A DNA stretch of 64,000 bases. Origin: Novosphingobium clariflavum (GTDB lineage Bacteria; Pseudomonadota; Alphaproteobacteria; Sphingomonadales; Sphingomonadaceae). Position numbers and translations under genes: made by a program. Position 1 is the stretch's first letter. Every line of letters begins with the position of its first letter. Where the stretch lies: the NCBI RefSeq assembly GCF_026420865.1, contig NZ_JAPCWC010000004.1, positions 310,001 through 374,000 on the forward strand, in the 5' to 3' direction. Shown here one piece after another: positions 33,627 to 41,371 of this stretch. The notes beneath the pieces are model-generated. The model was not told the origin of the DNA and made no database searches. It saw nothing but the letters and a program-made list of their open reading frames with translations.

Positions 33627-33685
33627 GGGGGGGGCAGGGGGTGTTGACCCCCTGCGTCATTCTTCAAAACATTGATCGAATTGAA

Positions 33686-34168
33686 TTAAATCGCCTCGGC
33701 AACCGCCGCCGCGAAACGCTCGATCCCCGCAGCATCCTCAGCGTCGAAACGGCCGGGCAGGGGGCTGTCGAGGTCGATCACCGCGATCACCTTGCCCTCG
33801 CGCAGCACCGGCACCACCAGTTCCGAGCGGCTTGCCGCATCGCAGGCGATATGGCCGGGGAAGGCGTGGACGTCGGGCACGACCTGGGTCTCGCCGCTTT
33901 GTGCCGCCGTGCCGCAGACGCCCTGGCCGAAGGGGATGCGGATGCAGGCAGGCTTGCCGATGAAGGGCCCGAGCACCAGTTCGCCTTCGACGTTGCGGTA
34001 GAAGCCGGACCAGTTGAGGTCGGGCAGGTACTGCCAGAGCAGTGCGGCGAGGTTGGACATGTTGGCGACCGGGTCGGGCTCGCCGGCGACCAGTGCCTGC
34101 GCTGCCTCGGCAAGTTCGCCATAGAGTTCGGGCTTGGGCGTGCCGCCCTTGGGTGCGAAGTCGTACAT
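33686..34168 (-). CDS. free methionine-R-sulfoxide reductase (GAF domain)
   Basis: 160 aa, fRMsr family. The GAF fold shows NLAALLWQYLPDLNWSGFY, then PACIRIPFGQGVCGTAA and FPGHIACDAASRSELVVP, where the three Cys are the catalytic/resolving set, ending AVIDLDSP. Reduces free methionine sulfoxide in the cytosol using thioredoxin. Confidence 0.92.
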   Translation of the reverse strand: MYDFAPKGGTPKPELYGELAEAAQALVAGEPDPVANMSNLAALLWQYLPDLNWSGFYRNVEGELVLGPFIGKPACIRIPFGQGVCGTAAQSGETQVVPDVHAFPGHIACDAASRSELVVPVLREGKVIAVIDLDSPLPGRFDAEDAAGIERFAAAVAEAI

Positions 34169-34230
34169 GACGCCGGGGTTACTCCAAGTCCTTGTTGCCG
34201 CCTAGCCGGTGCAGGCTTATTCCATGCGCC

Positions 34231-35712
34231 ATGCGCTCGATACTCATCAAAGTCGCCGTCGTCCTGCTGCTGATCGTCCTCGCCGTTGTCGGGGTGATTG
34301 CTTGGGCGCAGTATTCCAACACGTCCGACCTGCCGCTCGACGCGACGACGGGCAAGGACCCGAAGCTGGTCGAGGCCGATCCGCAGACCATTCCCAGCGT
34401 CAAGCTGGTGAGTACGGTGGGCTGGGCTCAGGGCGAGAAGCCCACGGCGGCGCCGGGTCTGGCCGTCAGCCGCTTCGCCGAAGGCCTGGACCATCCCCGC
34501 ACGATGCTGACCCTGCCCAATGGCGACGTGCTGGTGGCCGAGGCCAATGCGCCTGCCGGAAACAAGCCCAGCGGCATCACCGGCATGGTGATGGGCTGGA
34601 TGTTCAGCCAGGTCGGTGCCGACGTGCCGTCGCCCGACAAGATCGTGCTGCTGCGCGATGCCGATGGTGACGGCAAGGCCGAGACCCGCGCGGACTTCCG
34701 CACCGCGGACATGCATTCGCCTTCGGGCATGGCCTACCGCGACGACAAGCTCTACATCGCCAACCATGACGCCGTGCTCGAATTCGCCTTCACCCCCGGC
34801 GAGACCAAGCTGGTCGGCAAACCGCTGCGCAAGATGATGGACCTGCCGGCGGCCGGCAATCACTGGATGCGCAACCTGCTCATGAGCGAGGACGGCGAGC
34901 ATCTCTACGTTGCCGTCGGTTCGGCCACCAACATCGCCGACAACGGCATGGAGGCCGAGTCCGGCCGTGCGGCGATCTGGGAGATCGACGTCGCGACCGC
35001 CAAGGTCCGCCAGTTCGCGGCCGGCATGCGCAATCCCAACGGCATGGGCTGGAATCCCTCGACGGGAGAACTCTGGGCCACCGTGCAGGAGCGCGACATA
35101 CTCGGCCCCGATCTGGTGCCGGATTATCTGACCAGCGTTCCGGTCGGCTCGCAGTATGGCTGGCCGTGGATCTACTGGAAGACCACCTTCGACGACCGCG
35201 TCCAGTGGCCGATGCAGACCTACATGCTCGAATATACCCGCAAGCCCGAATACGCGATGGGTGCCCATGCGGCGGTGCTGGGCATGGTCTTTGCCAAGGG
35301 CGGCATCGTGCTGGGCGACACGTATGCCAACGGTGCCTTCGTGGCACGCCACGGTTCGTGGAACCGCCGCCCGGCGGTGGGCTACGACGTGGTCTTCGTG
35401 CCCTTCGACAAGAACGGCAATCCCAAGGACGTAAAGCCGATTCCGGTGCTCTCGGGCTTCCTCAAGGACGCCTCGCACACGCGCGGCCGCCCGACCTGGC
35501 TGGCCTTCGACAAGACCGGCAGCCTGCTGGTCAGCGACGATACGGCGGGCATGATCTGGCGCGTCAATGCGCCGGGGGCCAAGCCGGCCGCCGCGATCAC
35601 GGCGGTCGAGACCGAGCACATGAAGCCGCTCAAGGAACTGAAGGATCCCACGGTTCCTGGCGTCGACACGATCGCCGGTTTCAAGAAGGGACCGGACCGC
35701 GTGCTGCCCTGA
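34231..35712 (+). CDS. sorbosone/PQQ-type sugar dehydrogenase, membrane-anchored
   Basis: 493 aa. An N-terminal helix (about 4-28, ILIKVAVVLLLIVLAVVG) anchors or exports a six-bladed beta-propeller of the GDH/L-sorbosone dehydrogenase superfamily: LDHPRTMLTLPNGDVLVAE, AGNHWMRNLLMSEDG, GMRNPNGMGWNP, RHGSWNRRPAVGYDV. Start at 34231 (MRSILIK) puts the helix at the N-terminus. Substrate unknown; a periplasmic PQQ-dependent aldose or sorbosone oxidase is likely, but no PQQ genes are nearby. Confidence 0.86.
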   Translation: MRSILIKVAVVLLLIVLAVVGVIAWAQYSNTSDLPLDATTGKDPKLVEADPQTIPSVKLVSTVGWAQGEKPTAAPGLAVSRFAEGLDHPRTMLTLPNGDVLVAEANAPAGNKPSGITGMVMGWMFSQVGADVPSPDKIVLLRDADGDGKAETRADFRTADMHSPSGMAYRDDKLYIANHDAVLEFAFTPGETKLVGKPLRKMMDLPAAGNHWMRNLLMSEDGEHLYVAVGSATNIADNGMEAESGRAAIWEIDVATAKVRQFAAGMRNPNGMGWNPSTGELWATVQERDILGPDLVPDYLTSVPVGSQYGWPWIYWKTTFDDRVQWPMQTYMLEYTRKPEYAMGAHAAVLGMVFAKGGIVLGDTYANGAFVARHGSWNRRPAVGYDVVFVPFDKNGNPKDVKPIPVLSGFLKDASHTRGRPTWLAFDKTGSLLVSDDTAGMIWRVNAPGAKPAAAITAVETEHMKPLKELKDPTVPGVDTIAGFKKGPDRVLP

Positions 35713-35737
35713 CCGGCAGACCTGCATGGAAATGACA

Positions 35738-35760
35738 ACGGGGGGCCATCGGCCCCCCGT
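35738..35760. terminator. bidirectional terminator
   Basis: ACGGGGGGCC-ATC-GGCCCCCCGT, 10-bp stem, 3-base loop, followed by TTT, between the convergent dehydrogenase and DUF815 genes. Confidence 0.85.
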
Positions 35761-35767
35761 TTTCGAT

Positions 35768-36595
35768 TCAGACGACCTTGCCCGTGCGCCCTGCCAGTTC
35801 GGTGACATATTGCCAGGCCACGCGCCCCGAGCGGGCCCCGCGCCGACGCGACCATTCCAGCGCGTCGCTTTCCTCGAATTCCAGCCCGTACTGTTCGGCA
35901 TAGCCGTGGATGATCGCGAGATAGGAAGGCTGGTCGCAGTTGTGATAGCCAATCGACAGGCCGAAGCGGTCGGCCAGGGCGAGGCGGTCGTCCACCACGT
36001 CGCGGGTGTTGATCGGATCGTCCTGCTCGCTCATCGTGCGGCCGACGATGGCGCGGCGGTTCGAGGTCACGGCAAGGCGGACATTGGCCGGACGCGCCTC
36101 GACGCCGCCTTCCAGCCACGAACGCAGCAGGCGCGGGCCGGTGCCGTCGCCTTCCTCGAAGCCGAGATCGTCGATGTAGACGAGGAACTGGCGGTCCACC
36201 CGCGCCAGCAGCGCAAACAGCGCGGTGACGCCGTGGAGCGCTTCCTGCGCGACCTGCACCAGCGCGATGCGGCCCGGATGCAGGTCCTGCGCCGCGCGGA
36301 TGGCGGCGCGGATCACCGCCGACTTGCCCATCCCGCGCGAGCCCCAGAGCAGCATGTCGTGGGCGGCGTGGCCCTGGGCGAGCCGTTCGACATTGGTGAC
36401 GACACGTTCCTTCTGGGCATCGATGCCGCGCAGCATGGTGAGCGCCGGGGCTTCCAGCACCGGTACCGCGCGGGCCTCGCTGCCGGTCCAGACATAGGCC
36501 GGATGGGCCAGCCAGTCGGCGGCGGGGGCGGGGGGCGGCGCCAGGCGTTCGAGAGCGGCGGCAATACGGGTCAGGACGTCGATCTGGTCGGTCAC
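35768..36595 (-). CDS. DUF815 family AAA-type ATPase
   Basis: 275 aa. Walker A LLWGSRGMGKSAV near 82-94, Walker B-like LVYIDDLGFEEGD, sensor-like VTSNRRAIVG. Function unknown; family members are AAA+-like ATPases common in proteobacteria. The ATG overlaps the stop of the upstream acyl-CoA dehydrogenase by 4 bases, so they are co-transcribed. Confidence 0.88.
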   Translation of the reverse strand: MTDQIDVLTRIAAALERLAPPPAPAADWLAHPAYVWTGSEARAVPVLEAPALTMLRGIDAQKERVVTNVERLAQGHAAHDMLLWGSRGMGKSAVIRAAIRAAQDLHPGRIALVQVAQEALHGVTALFALLARVDRQFLVYIDDLGFEEGDGTGPRLLRSWLEGGVEARPANVRLAVTSNRRAIVGRTMSEQDDPINTRDVVDDRLALADRFGLSIGYHNCDQPSYLAIIHGYAEQYGLEFEESDALEWSRRRGARSGRVAWQYVTELAGRTGKVV

Positions 36596-38325
36596 GCAGT
36601 CAGTTCCTCGCTGGTGAGGTCATAGAGCAGGTCCGCGCCTCTGGCGGCCTGTGCGAGTGCGCCCATGGCTGCCGGCACGATGTGCTGGGCAAAATAGCGG
36701 GCCACCACCTGCTTGCGCTTGGTGAAGCTGGCGGAGAGGTCCAGCGCGGGCAGCGCCGCGACCTGGCGTTCGAGCTGCCAGCCCGCCACCGCCACGGCGC
36801 AGGCTTCGAGGAAGGGGACGCTGGCGGCCAGACGGTCGTCGAGCGAACCGGCGATGAAGCGTTCAGCCGTGGCCTTGCAGCCCTGTGCGAGGTCCTGCAG
36901 CGGGGCGGAGCCCTCGGCGGCGATCTCGTCCATCAGGGCGAAGAGCACGCCGCCCTGTTCCATGCCGAGCTTGCGGGTGACGAGGTCGGCGGCCTGGATG
37001 CCGTTGGTGCCTTCGTAGATCGGGGCGATGCGGGCATCGCGGTAGTGCTGTGCGGCGCCGGTCTCCTCGATGAAACCCATGCCGCCGTGGACCTGGATGC
37101 CGAGGCTGGCCACTTCCACGCCCAGGTCGGTGCACCAGGCCTTGACCAGCGGCACCAGCAGTTCGGCGCGCTGCTGGGCGGCACTGTCACCCATGCCGCC
37201 GCGGTCGAGCTGGCCGGTGGCGTAGTAGAGCAGGGCGCGGCCGCCCTCGGTCAGCGCGCGCATGCGCAGCAGGGTGCGGCGCACGTCGGGATGCTCGACG
37301 ATGGCGACGGGGGCCTTGTCGGCCGAGCCCGCGCGGGCGGACTGCACGCGCTCGTTAGCGTAGGCCATCGCCTGCTGCATGGCCCGTTCGGCGATCTGCA
37401 CACCCTGGGCACCGACATTGATGCGGGCGTTGTTCATCATCGTGAACATGCAGCGCATGCCCTCGTTTTCCGCGCCGACCAGTTCGCCGATACACTCGCC
37501 GTTGTCGCCGTAGCTCATCACGCAAGTCGGCGAGGCGTGGATGCCGAGCTTGTGTTCGAGGCTGACGACCTTGAGGTCATTGCGGGCGCCGGGCGTGCCG
37601 TCGGCCTCGACATGGTACTTGGGCACCACGAAAAGCGAGATCCCGCGTGATCCTGCCGGCGCGCCGGGGGTGCGTGCCAGCACCAGGTGGACGATGTTTT
37701 CGGCAAGGTCATGCTCGCCCCAGGTGATGAAGATCTTCTGCCCGGCAATGCGGTACTTGCCGGCGTGCGGGCCTTCGGTGACCGGCACGGCCGTGCTGCG
37801 CAGCGCGCCGACGTCGGAACCGGCCTGAGGTTCGGTGAGATTCATCGTGCCGGACCATTCGCCGCTGACGATCCTGGCCAGATAGGTCGCCTGCTGGCTT
37901 TCGCTGCCGTGGTGAATCAGCGCCTCGATCGCGCCCACGGTCAGCATCGGCAGCAGCGAGAAGGCCATGTTGGCGGTGCCCATGCATTCCATCACCGCGA
38001 CGGCGAGCGACTGCGGCAGGTCCTGTCCGCCGAATGCCTCGGGCGCGGAAATGGAATTCCAGCCGGCTTCCACGAAGTCGCTATAGGCCTTGGCGAAACC
38101 TTCCGGCAGCACCACCTTGCCATCGACGAGGCGTGCGCCTTCGGTGTCCCCCAGGCGATTGAGCGGGGCCCATTCGCCCGCCGCGAACTGTCCGGCGCCT
38201 TCGACCACGGCTTCGACCACGTCGGGGCTGGCGGCGGCAAAGCGCTCGGTTTCGGCAAGCGCGTCAAGCCCGGCGTTGACGCGCAGGGCAAGAACCTGAT
38301 CGATGCTGGGGGGATTAAAGCTCAT
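36592..38325 (-). CDS. acyl-CoA dehydrogenase, large subfamily
   Basis: 577 aa, larger than the usual 380-aa ACADs, with a C-terminal extension (about 440-577) as in the DmdC/AidB-like group. FAD/substrate motifs: MNLTEPQAGSDVGALR, IFITWGEHD, HGGMGFIEETGAAQHYRDARI and the IYEGTNGIQ segment with the catalytic region. It should oxidise an acyl-CoA. Start MSFNPPS at 38325. Its stop overlaps the DUF815 ATPase gene. Confidence 0.92.
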   Translation of the reverse strand: MSFNPPSIDQVLALRVNAGLDALAETERFAAASPDVVEAVVEGAGQFAAGEWAPLNRLGDTEGARLVDGKVVLPEGFAKAYSDFVEAGWNSISAPEAFGGQDLPQSLAVAVMECMGTANMAFSLLPMLTVGAIEALIHHGSESQQATYLARIVSGEWSGTMNLTEPQAGSDVGALRSTAVPVTEGPHAGKYRIAGQKIFITWGEHDLAENIVHLVLARTPGAPAGSRGISLFVVPKYHVEADGTPGARNDLKVVSLEHKLGIHASPTCVMSYGDNGECIGELVGAENEGMRCMFTMMNNARINVGAQGVQIAERAMQQAMAYANERVQSARAGSADKAPVAIVEHPDVRRTLLRMRALTEGGRALLYYATGQLDRGGMGDSAAQQRAELLVPLVKAWCTDLGVEVASLGIQVHGGMGFIEETGAAQHYRDARIAPIYEGTNGIQAADLVTRKLGMEQGGVLFALMDEIAAEGSAPLQDLAQGCKATAERFIAGSLDDRLAASVPFLEACAVAVAGWQLERQVAALPALDLSASFTKRKQVVARYFAQHIVPAAMGALAQAARGADLLYDLTSEELTA

Positions 38326-38374
38326 TTTCGCGGTTTTCCTTGGCTTTCCTCGCGACGCGCTATAGCGCCGGGGC

Positions 38375-39322
38375 ATGGAGCGCACCAGTCGACCCGAACG
38401 CCTCGCCGCCGATTCCGCAGGGCTTGCCCGCGCCGCCGAACTGCTGCGGGCGAGCGGGCTTGTCGCGATTCCGACCGAGACGGTCTATGGCCTATGCGCC
38501 AGGGCGGATCGGGACGAATCCGTTGCCGCGATCTACCGCGCCAAGGGGCGGCCGAGCTTCAATCCGCTGATCGTCCACGTCGCCGACATCGAGGGCGCGC
38601 GCGCCGTTGCCCGCTTCGATCCACGCGCCGAGGCGTTGGCTGCGGCGTTCTGGCCCGGGGCGCTGACGATGGTGCTGCCGCTGGCAGAGGGGGCGGCGAT
38701 CGCGCCTGCGGTGACCGCGGGGCTGCCCACGGTGGCGCTGCGCTGTCCGGCCCATCCGGTGATGCGCGAGGTGATCGCGCGCTGCGGTTTGCCGCTGGCC
38801 GGGCCTTCGGCCAATCGCAGCGGCGGCGTCAGTCCGACCACGGCGGAGCATGTCGTTTCCTCGCTTGGGGAGCGGGTGGATGCGGTGGTCGATGGCGGTG
38901 CCTGCGAGGCAGGGCTGGAATCGACCATCGTCGCCTTGCGCGGGGATGGGCGCTGGCAGGTGCTGCGCCCCGGTCCGATCCCGCAAGCGCGGATTCGTGC
39001 GATTCTCGGCACCGATCCTGACGCCGTGACGTCACAGGAAATCGAGGCGCCGGGGCAACTCGCCAGCCATTACGCGCCCGGCAAACCGGTGCGTCTCGAT
39101 GCGCTGGACGCCGAGGCGGACGAGTTTCACATCGGTTTCGGCGCGGTGGCTGGTCATGCTTCGCTCTCCGCTTCGGGCGACCTCGCCGAAGCGGCCTCGC
39201 GGCTCTATGCGCTGCTGCACGAAGGCGCCGCCGCCGATTTCCCGCGCATCGCGGTGGCACCGGTGCCGGAAGGCGGAATCGGTGCCGCGATCAACGACCG
39301 CCTGCGCCGCGCCGCGGCCTGA
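38375..39322 (+). CDS. L-threonylcarbamoyladenylate synthase (Sua5/YwlC type)
   Basis: 315 aa: TsaC/YrdC domain (about 10-205) plus the C-terminal Sua5 domain. Motifs: IPTETVYGLCARAD, KGRPSFNPLIVHV, GPSANRSGGVSPT. It makes the precursor for t6A37 in ANN-decoding tRNAs. Starts 49 bases from the divergent acyl-CoA dehydrogenase start, so they share a promoter region. Confidence 0.95.
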   Translation: MERTSRPERLAADSAGLARAAELLRASGLVAIPTETVYGLCARADRDESVAAIYRAKGRPSFNPLIVHVADIEGARAVARFDPRAEALAAAFWPGALTMVLPLAEGAAIAPAVTAGLPTVALRCPAHPVMREVIARCGLPLAGPSANRSGGVSPTTAEHVVSSLGERVDAVVDGGACEAGLESTIVALRGDGRWQVLRPGPIPQARIRAILGTDPDAVTSQEIEAPGQLASHYAPGKPVRLDALDAEADEFHIGFGAVAGHASLSASGDLAEAASRLYALLHEGAAADFPRIAVAPVPEGGIGAAINDRLRRAAA

Positions 39323-39328
39323 ATCGGG

Positions 39329-39670
39329 TCAGCGCCGCGGCGGGGTACGCGGGGTGGCGGCCGGCGTCAGATACTGGATTTCGGCGTAGTCGTCGCGGGC
39401 CTTGGTGCAGGCATCGCGGTCGCCGCGATCACATTCCTTGAGGTGGCGCTGGTACTGGCGCTCGAGCTTGCCAAGCTTCTCGTCCCGCTTGCGCATGGCG
39501 CGACCGCGTTTCTCGTCGGCTTCGGACTGGCTGGTGGTGGCCATGTCGACCGCCGATCCGGCGATGCGAACCGGCGCCGTCACCACGGCGCCCACAGTGC
39601 TGACGCAGCCGCCCAGCGGCAGCGCGAGGAGGGCGAGCGGGATCAACGGGGTGCGCAAGGAGCGGGTCAT
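39329..39670 (-). CDS. small lipoprotein
   Basis: 113 aa. Signal peptide with a lipobox LPLGGC (Cys about 22), then a short hydrophobic VGAVVTAPVRIAGSAVD and a basic/acidic helical middle RAMRKRDEKLGKLERQYQ; the C-terminus is Pro-rich. Predicted outer- or inner-membrane lipoprotein of unknown role. Start at 39670 places the signal peptide correctly; its stop is 7 bases from the Sua5 stop. Confidence 0.75.
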   Translation of the reverse strand: MTRSLRTPLIPLALLALPLGGCVSTVGAVVTAPVRIAGSAVDMATTSQSEADEKRGRAMRKRDEKLGKLERQYQRHLKECDRGDRDACTKARDDYAEIQYLTPAATPRTPPRR

Positions 39671-39737
39671 GGCGGCGAACCTGTCACGTCGCGGCTGACA
39701 GGACAATGAATACCAGCGCCGGGGCTGGGGGCAAAAG

Positions 39738-39770
39738 GAAGGGCCGCCCCCTTGCGGGAGCGGCCCTTCC
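39738..39770 (-). terminator. terminator after carD
   Basis: GGAAGGGCCGC (39738-39748) and GCGGCCCTTCC (39760-39770) form an 11-bp stem, just downstream of carD on the minus strand. Confidence 0.75.
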
Positions 39771-39802
39771 TGAAATCGAGCGATGCCCGTTCCGATCGAG
39801 GA

Positions 39803-40336
39803 TCAGACGGCTTCGGCGCTCTCGTAGTACTTGGGAGCATACTCGTTGAGGATCGCGAGGATCTTCTTGAGCGCGCCCTGTTCGTCGGTCTTTTCCATGG
39901 CCGCCAGTTCGCGCGCGAGGCGCGAGGAAGCGGCCTCGAAGATCTGGCGTTCGGAATAGCTCTGCTCGGGCTGGTCGTCGGCACGGAACAGGTCACGGGT
40001 CACTTCGGCGATCGACACGAGGTCGCCCGAATTGATCTTGGCTTCATATTCCTGGGCGCGGCGCGACCACATGGTGCGCTTGACCTTGGGTTTACCCTTG
40101 AGCGTGTCGAGTGCTTCGCGCAGAGTCTTGTCCGAAGACAGCTTGCGCATCCCGATGGCTTCGACCTTGTTCATGGGAACGCGCAGAGTCATGCGTTCCT
40201 TTTCGAACCGAAGCACATAAAGCTCGAGCTGCATCCCGGCAATTTCCTGCTTCTGGAGCTCGATAACACGGCCCACGCCGTGCTTGGGATAAACGACGTA
40301 ATCTCCAACATCGAAGGCATCGGCCTTGGTTGCCAT
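39803..40336 (-). CDS. carD: CarD/CdnL family transcription regulator
   Basis: 177 aa. N-terminal RNA polymerase-interacting Tudor-like domain (VGDYVVYPKHGVGRVIELQK) and a helical DNA-binding C-terminal domain (TMWSRRAQEYEAKINSG). CdnL proteins stabilise open complexes at rRNA and growth genes; in Caulobacter it links growth with metabolism. A TATAAT on this strand at 40522-40527 is a possible promoter element upstream. Confidence 0.93.
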   Translation of the reverse strand: MATKADAFDVGDYVVYPKHGVGRVIELQKQEIAGMQLELYVLRFEKERMTLRVPMNKVEAIGMRKLSSDKTLREALDTLKGKPKVKRTMWSRRAQEYEAKINSGDLVSIAEVTRDLFRADDQPEQSYSERQIFEAASSRLARELAAMEKTDEQGALKKILAILNEYAPKYYESAEAV

Positions 40337-40686
40337 TTATCGTCCTTTCACCTGCAGGTTCTTTGCCTTACCTACGGCCTGGGAGAAACCCGGGGGGTGC
40401 GACAATGGAGACAATAGTCTCCGCCGCCCGGTCAGATCACTCTCCCAACCGTCTGCTTTCGAACCCTGCCTCGCAATGAAAACGGCTGCCAAAACGGGCG
40501 GGGAGCCCGGGCAGTCGAACGATTATATAGCACCGATGTGATAAAATTACCAGAGCCGTACGCAGAATTAACCCTGCACCACGCGGGGATACCCATGCGC
40601 GGTACAGGATCTGGTCGCAAGTGCCTCTGGTCAGAAGGAAACCGCGAGGATTCCGGTCTCCTCCAGGACGCCAGAGCGGGGTAAGA
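40337..40686. other. 350-base gap between fdxA and carD
   Basis: No gene supported. It holds a small hairpin GGAGAC-AATA-GTCTCC (40407-40422) and an AT-rich patch around 40521-40550 with the candidate -10 element listed separately. Confidence 0.6.
40522..40527 (-). promoter_or_regulatory. candidate -10 box for carD
   Basis: TATAAT on the minus strand, exact consensus and rare in this GC-rich window, about 186 bases before the carD start. The 17-base-spaced -35 position is poor (GTAATT). Confidence 0.35.
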
Positions 40687-41025
40687 TCAGTCGCCCTCGC
40701 CGGGTTCGGGCGAAAAATACTTTTCGAGCTTGTTCTCTTCGCCGCGCATGGCGTCGGCATCGGCCGGCGCGTCCTTCTTGGTGGTCAGGTTCGGCCACTC
40801 GGCGGAATACTTGGCGTTGAGTTCGAGCCACTGCTCGAGGCCGCTCTCGGTATCGGGCAGGATCGCTTCGGCGGGGCACTCAGGCTCGCAGACGCCGCAG
40901 TCGATGCACTCGCTGGGATTGATCACCAGCATGTTCTCGCCCTCGTAGAAGCAGTCCACCGGACAGACTTCGACGCAATCCATGTACTTGCACCGGATGC
41001 AATTGTCGGTGACGACATAGGTCAT
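40687..41025 (-). CDS. fdxA: ferredoxin FdxA (7Fe type)
   Basis: 112 aa. Two cluster motifs: [18 protein letters not shown] and [12 protein letters not shown], the pattern of [3Fe-4S][4Fe-4S] ferredoxins with a long C-terminal extension (DNKLEKYF-like). Cytosolic electron carrier. Follows the S4 protein by 15 bases and is in the helicase-S4-fdxA cluster on the minus strand. Confidence 0.95.
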   Translation of the reverse strand: MTYVVTDNCIRCKYMDCVEVCPVDCFYEGENMLVINPSECIDCGVCEPECPAEAILPDTESGLEQWLELNAKYSAEWPNLTTKKDAPADADAMRGEENKLEKYFSPEPGEGD

Positions 41026-41040
41026 GGCTGCGTATTCCTC

Positions 41041-41337
41041 TTAGACGGCCTCGTTGCGGTTGGCCGCTGCTATGGGATCAGCGGGCCCCGCGTCAAGCAC
41101 TCTATAGCAGGACTGCGCCTCGGGGGCAGGGCCGCGGCGTTCGGGAAGCGATAGGATTTCTATCACCCTTGCACCCTGCGCTGTCGGCAGGGTGAGGATA
41201 TCGCCGCAGACGACCTTCTGGTGGGCCCGCTCGATCCGCTTGCCGTTGATTCGCAGATGGCCGGATTCGGCGAGGCTCTGGGCAAGCGGCCGGGTCTTGG
41301 TGAGGCGCAGGAACCAGAGCAGCTTGTCGATCCTCAA
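41041..41337 (-). CDS. RNA-binding S4 domain protein (Hsp15-like)
   Basis: 98 aa, S4 fold: MRIDKLLWFLRLTKTRPLAQ, GHLRINGKRIERAHQKVVCGDIL, then a short tail. Hsp15-type proteins bind stalled 50S subunits. It is 34 bases downstream of the helicase gene and upstream of fdxA, so likely in one transcript. Confidence 0.92.
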   Translation of the reverse strand: MRIDKLLWFLRLTKTRPLAQSLAESGHLRINGKRIERAHQKVVCGDILTLPTAQGARVIEILSLPERRGPAPEAQSCYRVLDAGPADPIAAANRNEAV

Positions 41338-41371
41338 GCGCCTGCCTCCGTTCCCGTGCCCGCGGTGCCCA

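Noticed and set aside
33352..33685. CRISPR-like repeats in the parB-msrC gap
   Set aside because: The repeats are inverted hairpins of different sequence, not evenly spaced direct repeats, and there are no cas genes.
33787..35952. 721-codon minus-strand frame opposite the sorbosone-type dehydrogenase
   Set aside because: No recognisable domain; it crosses msrC and the propeller protein.
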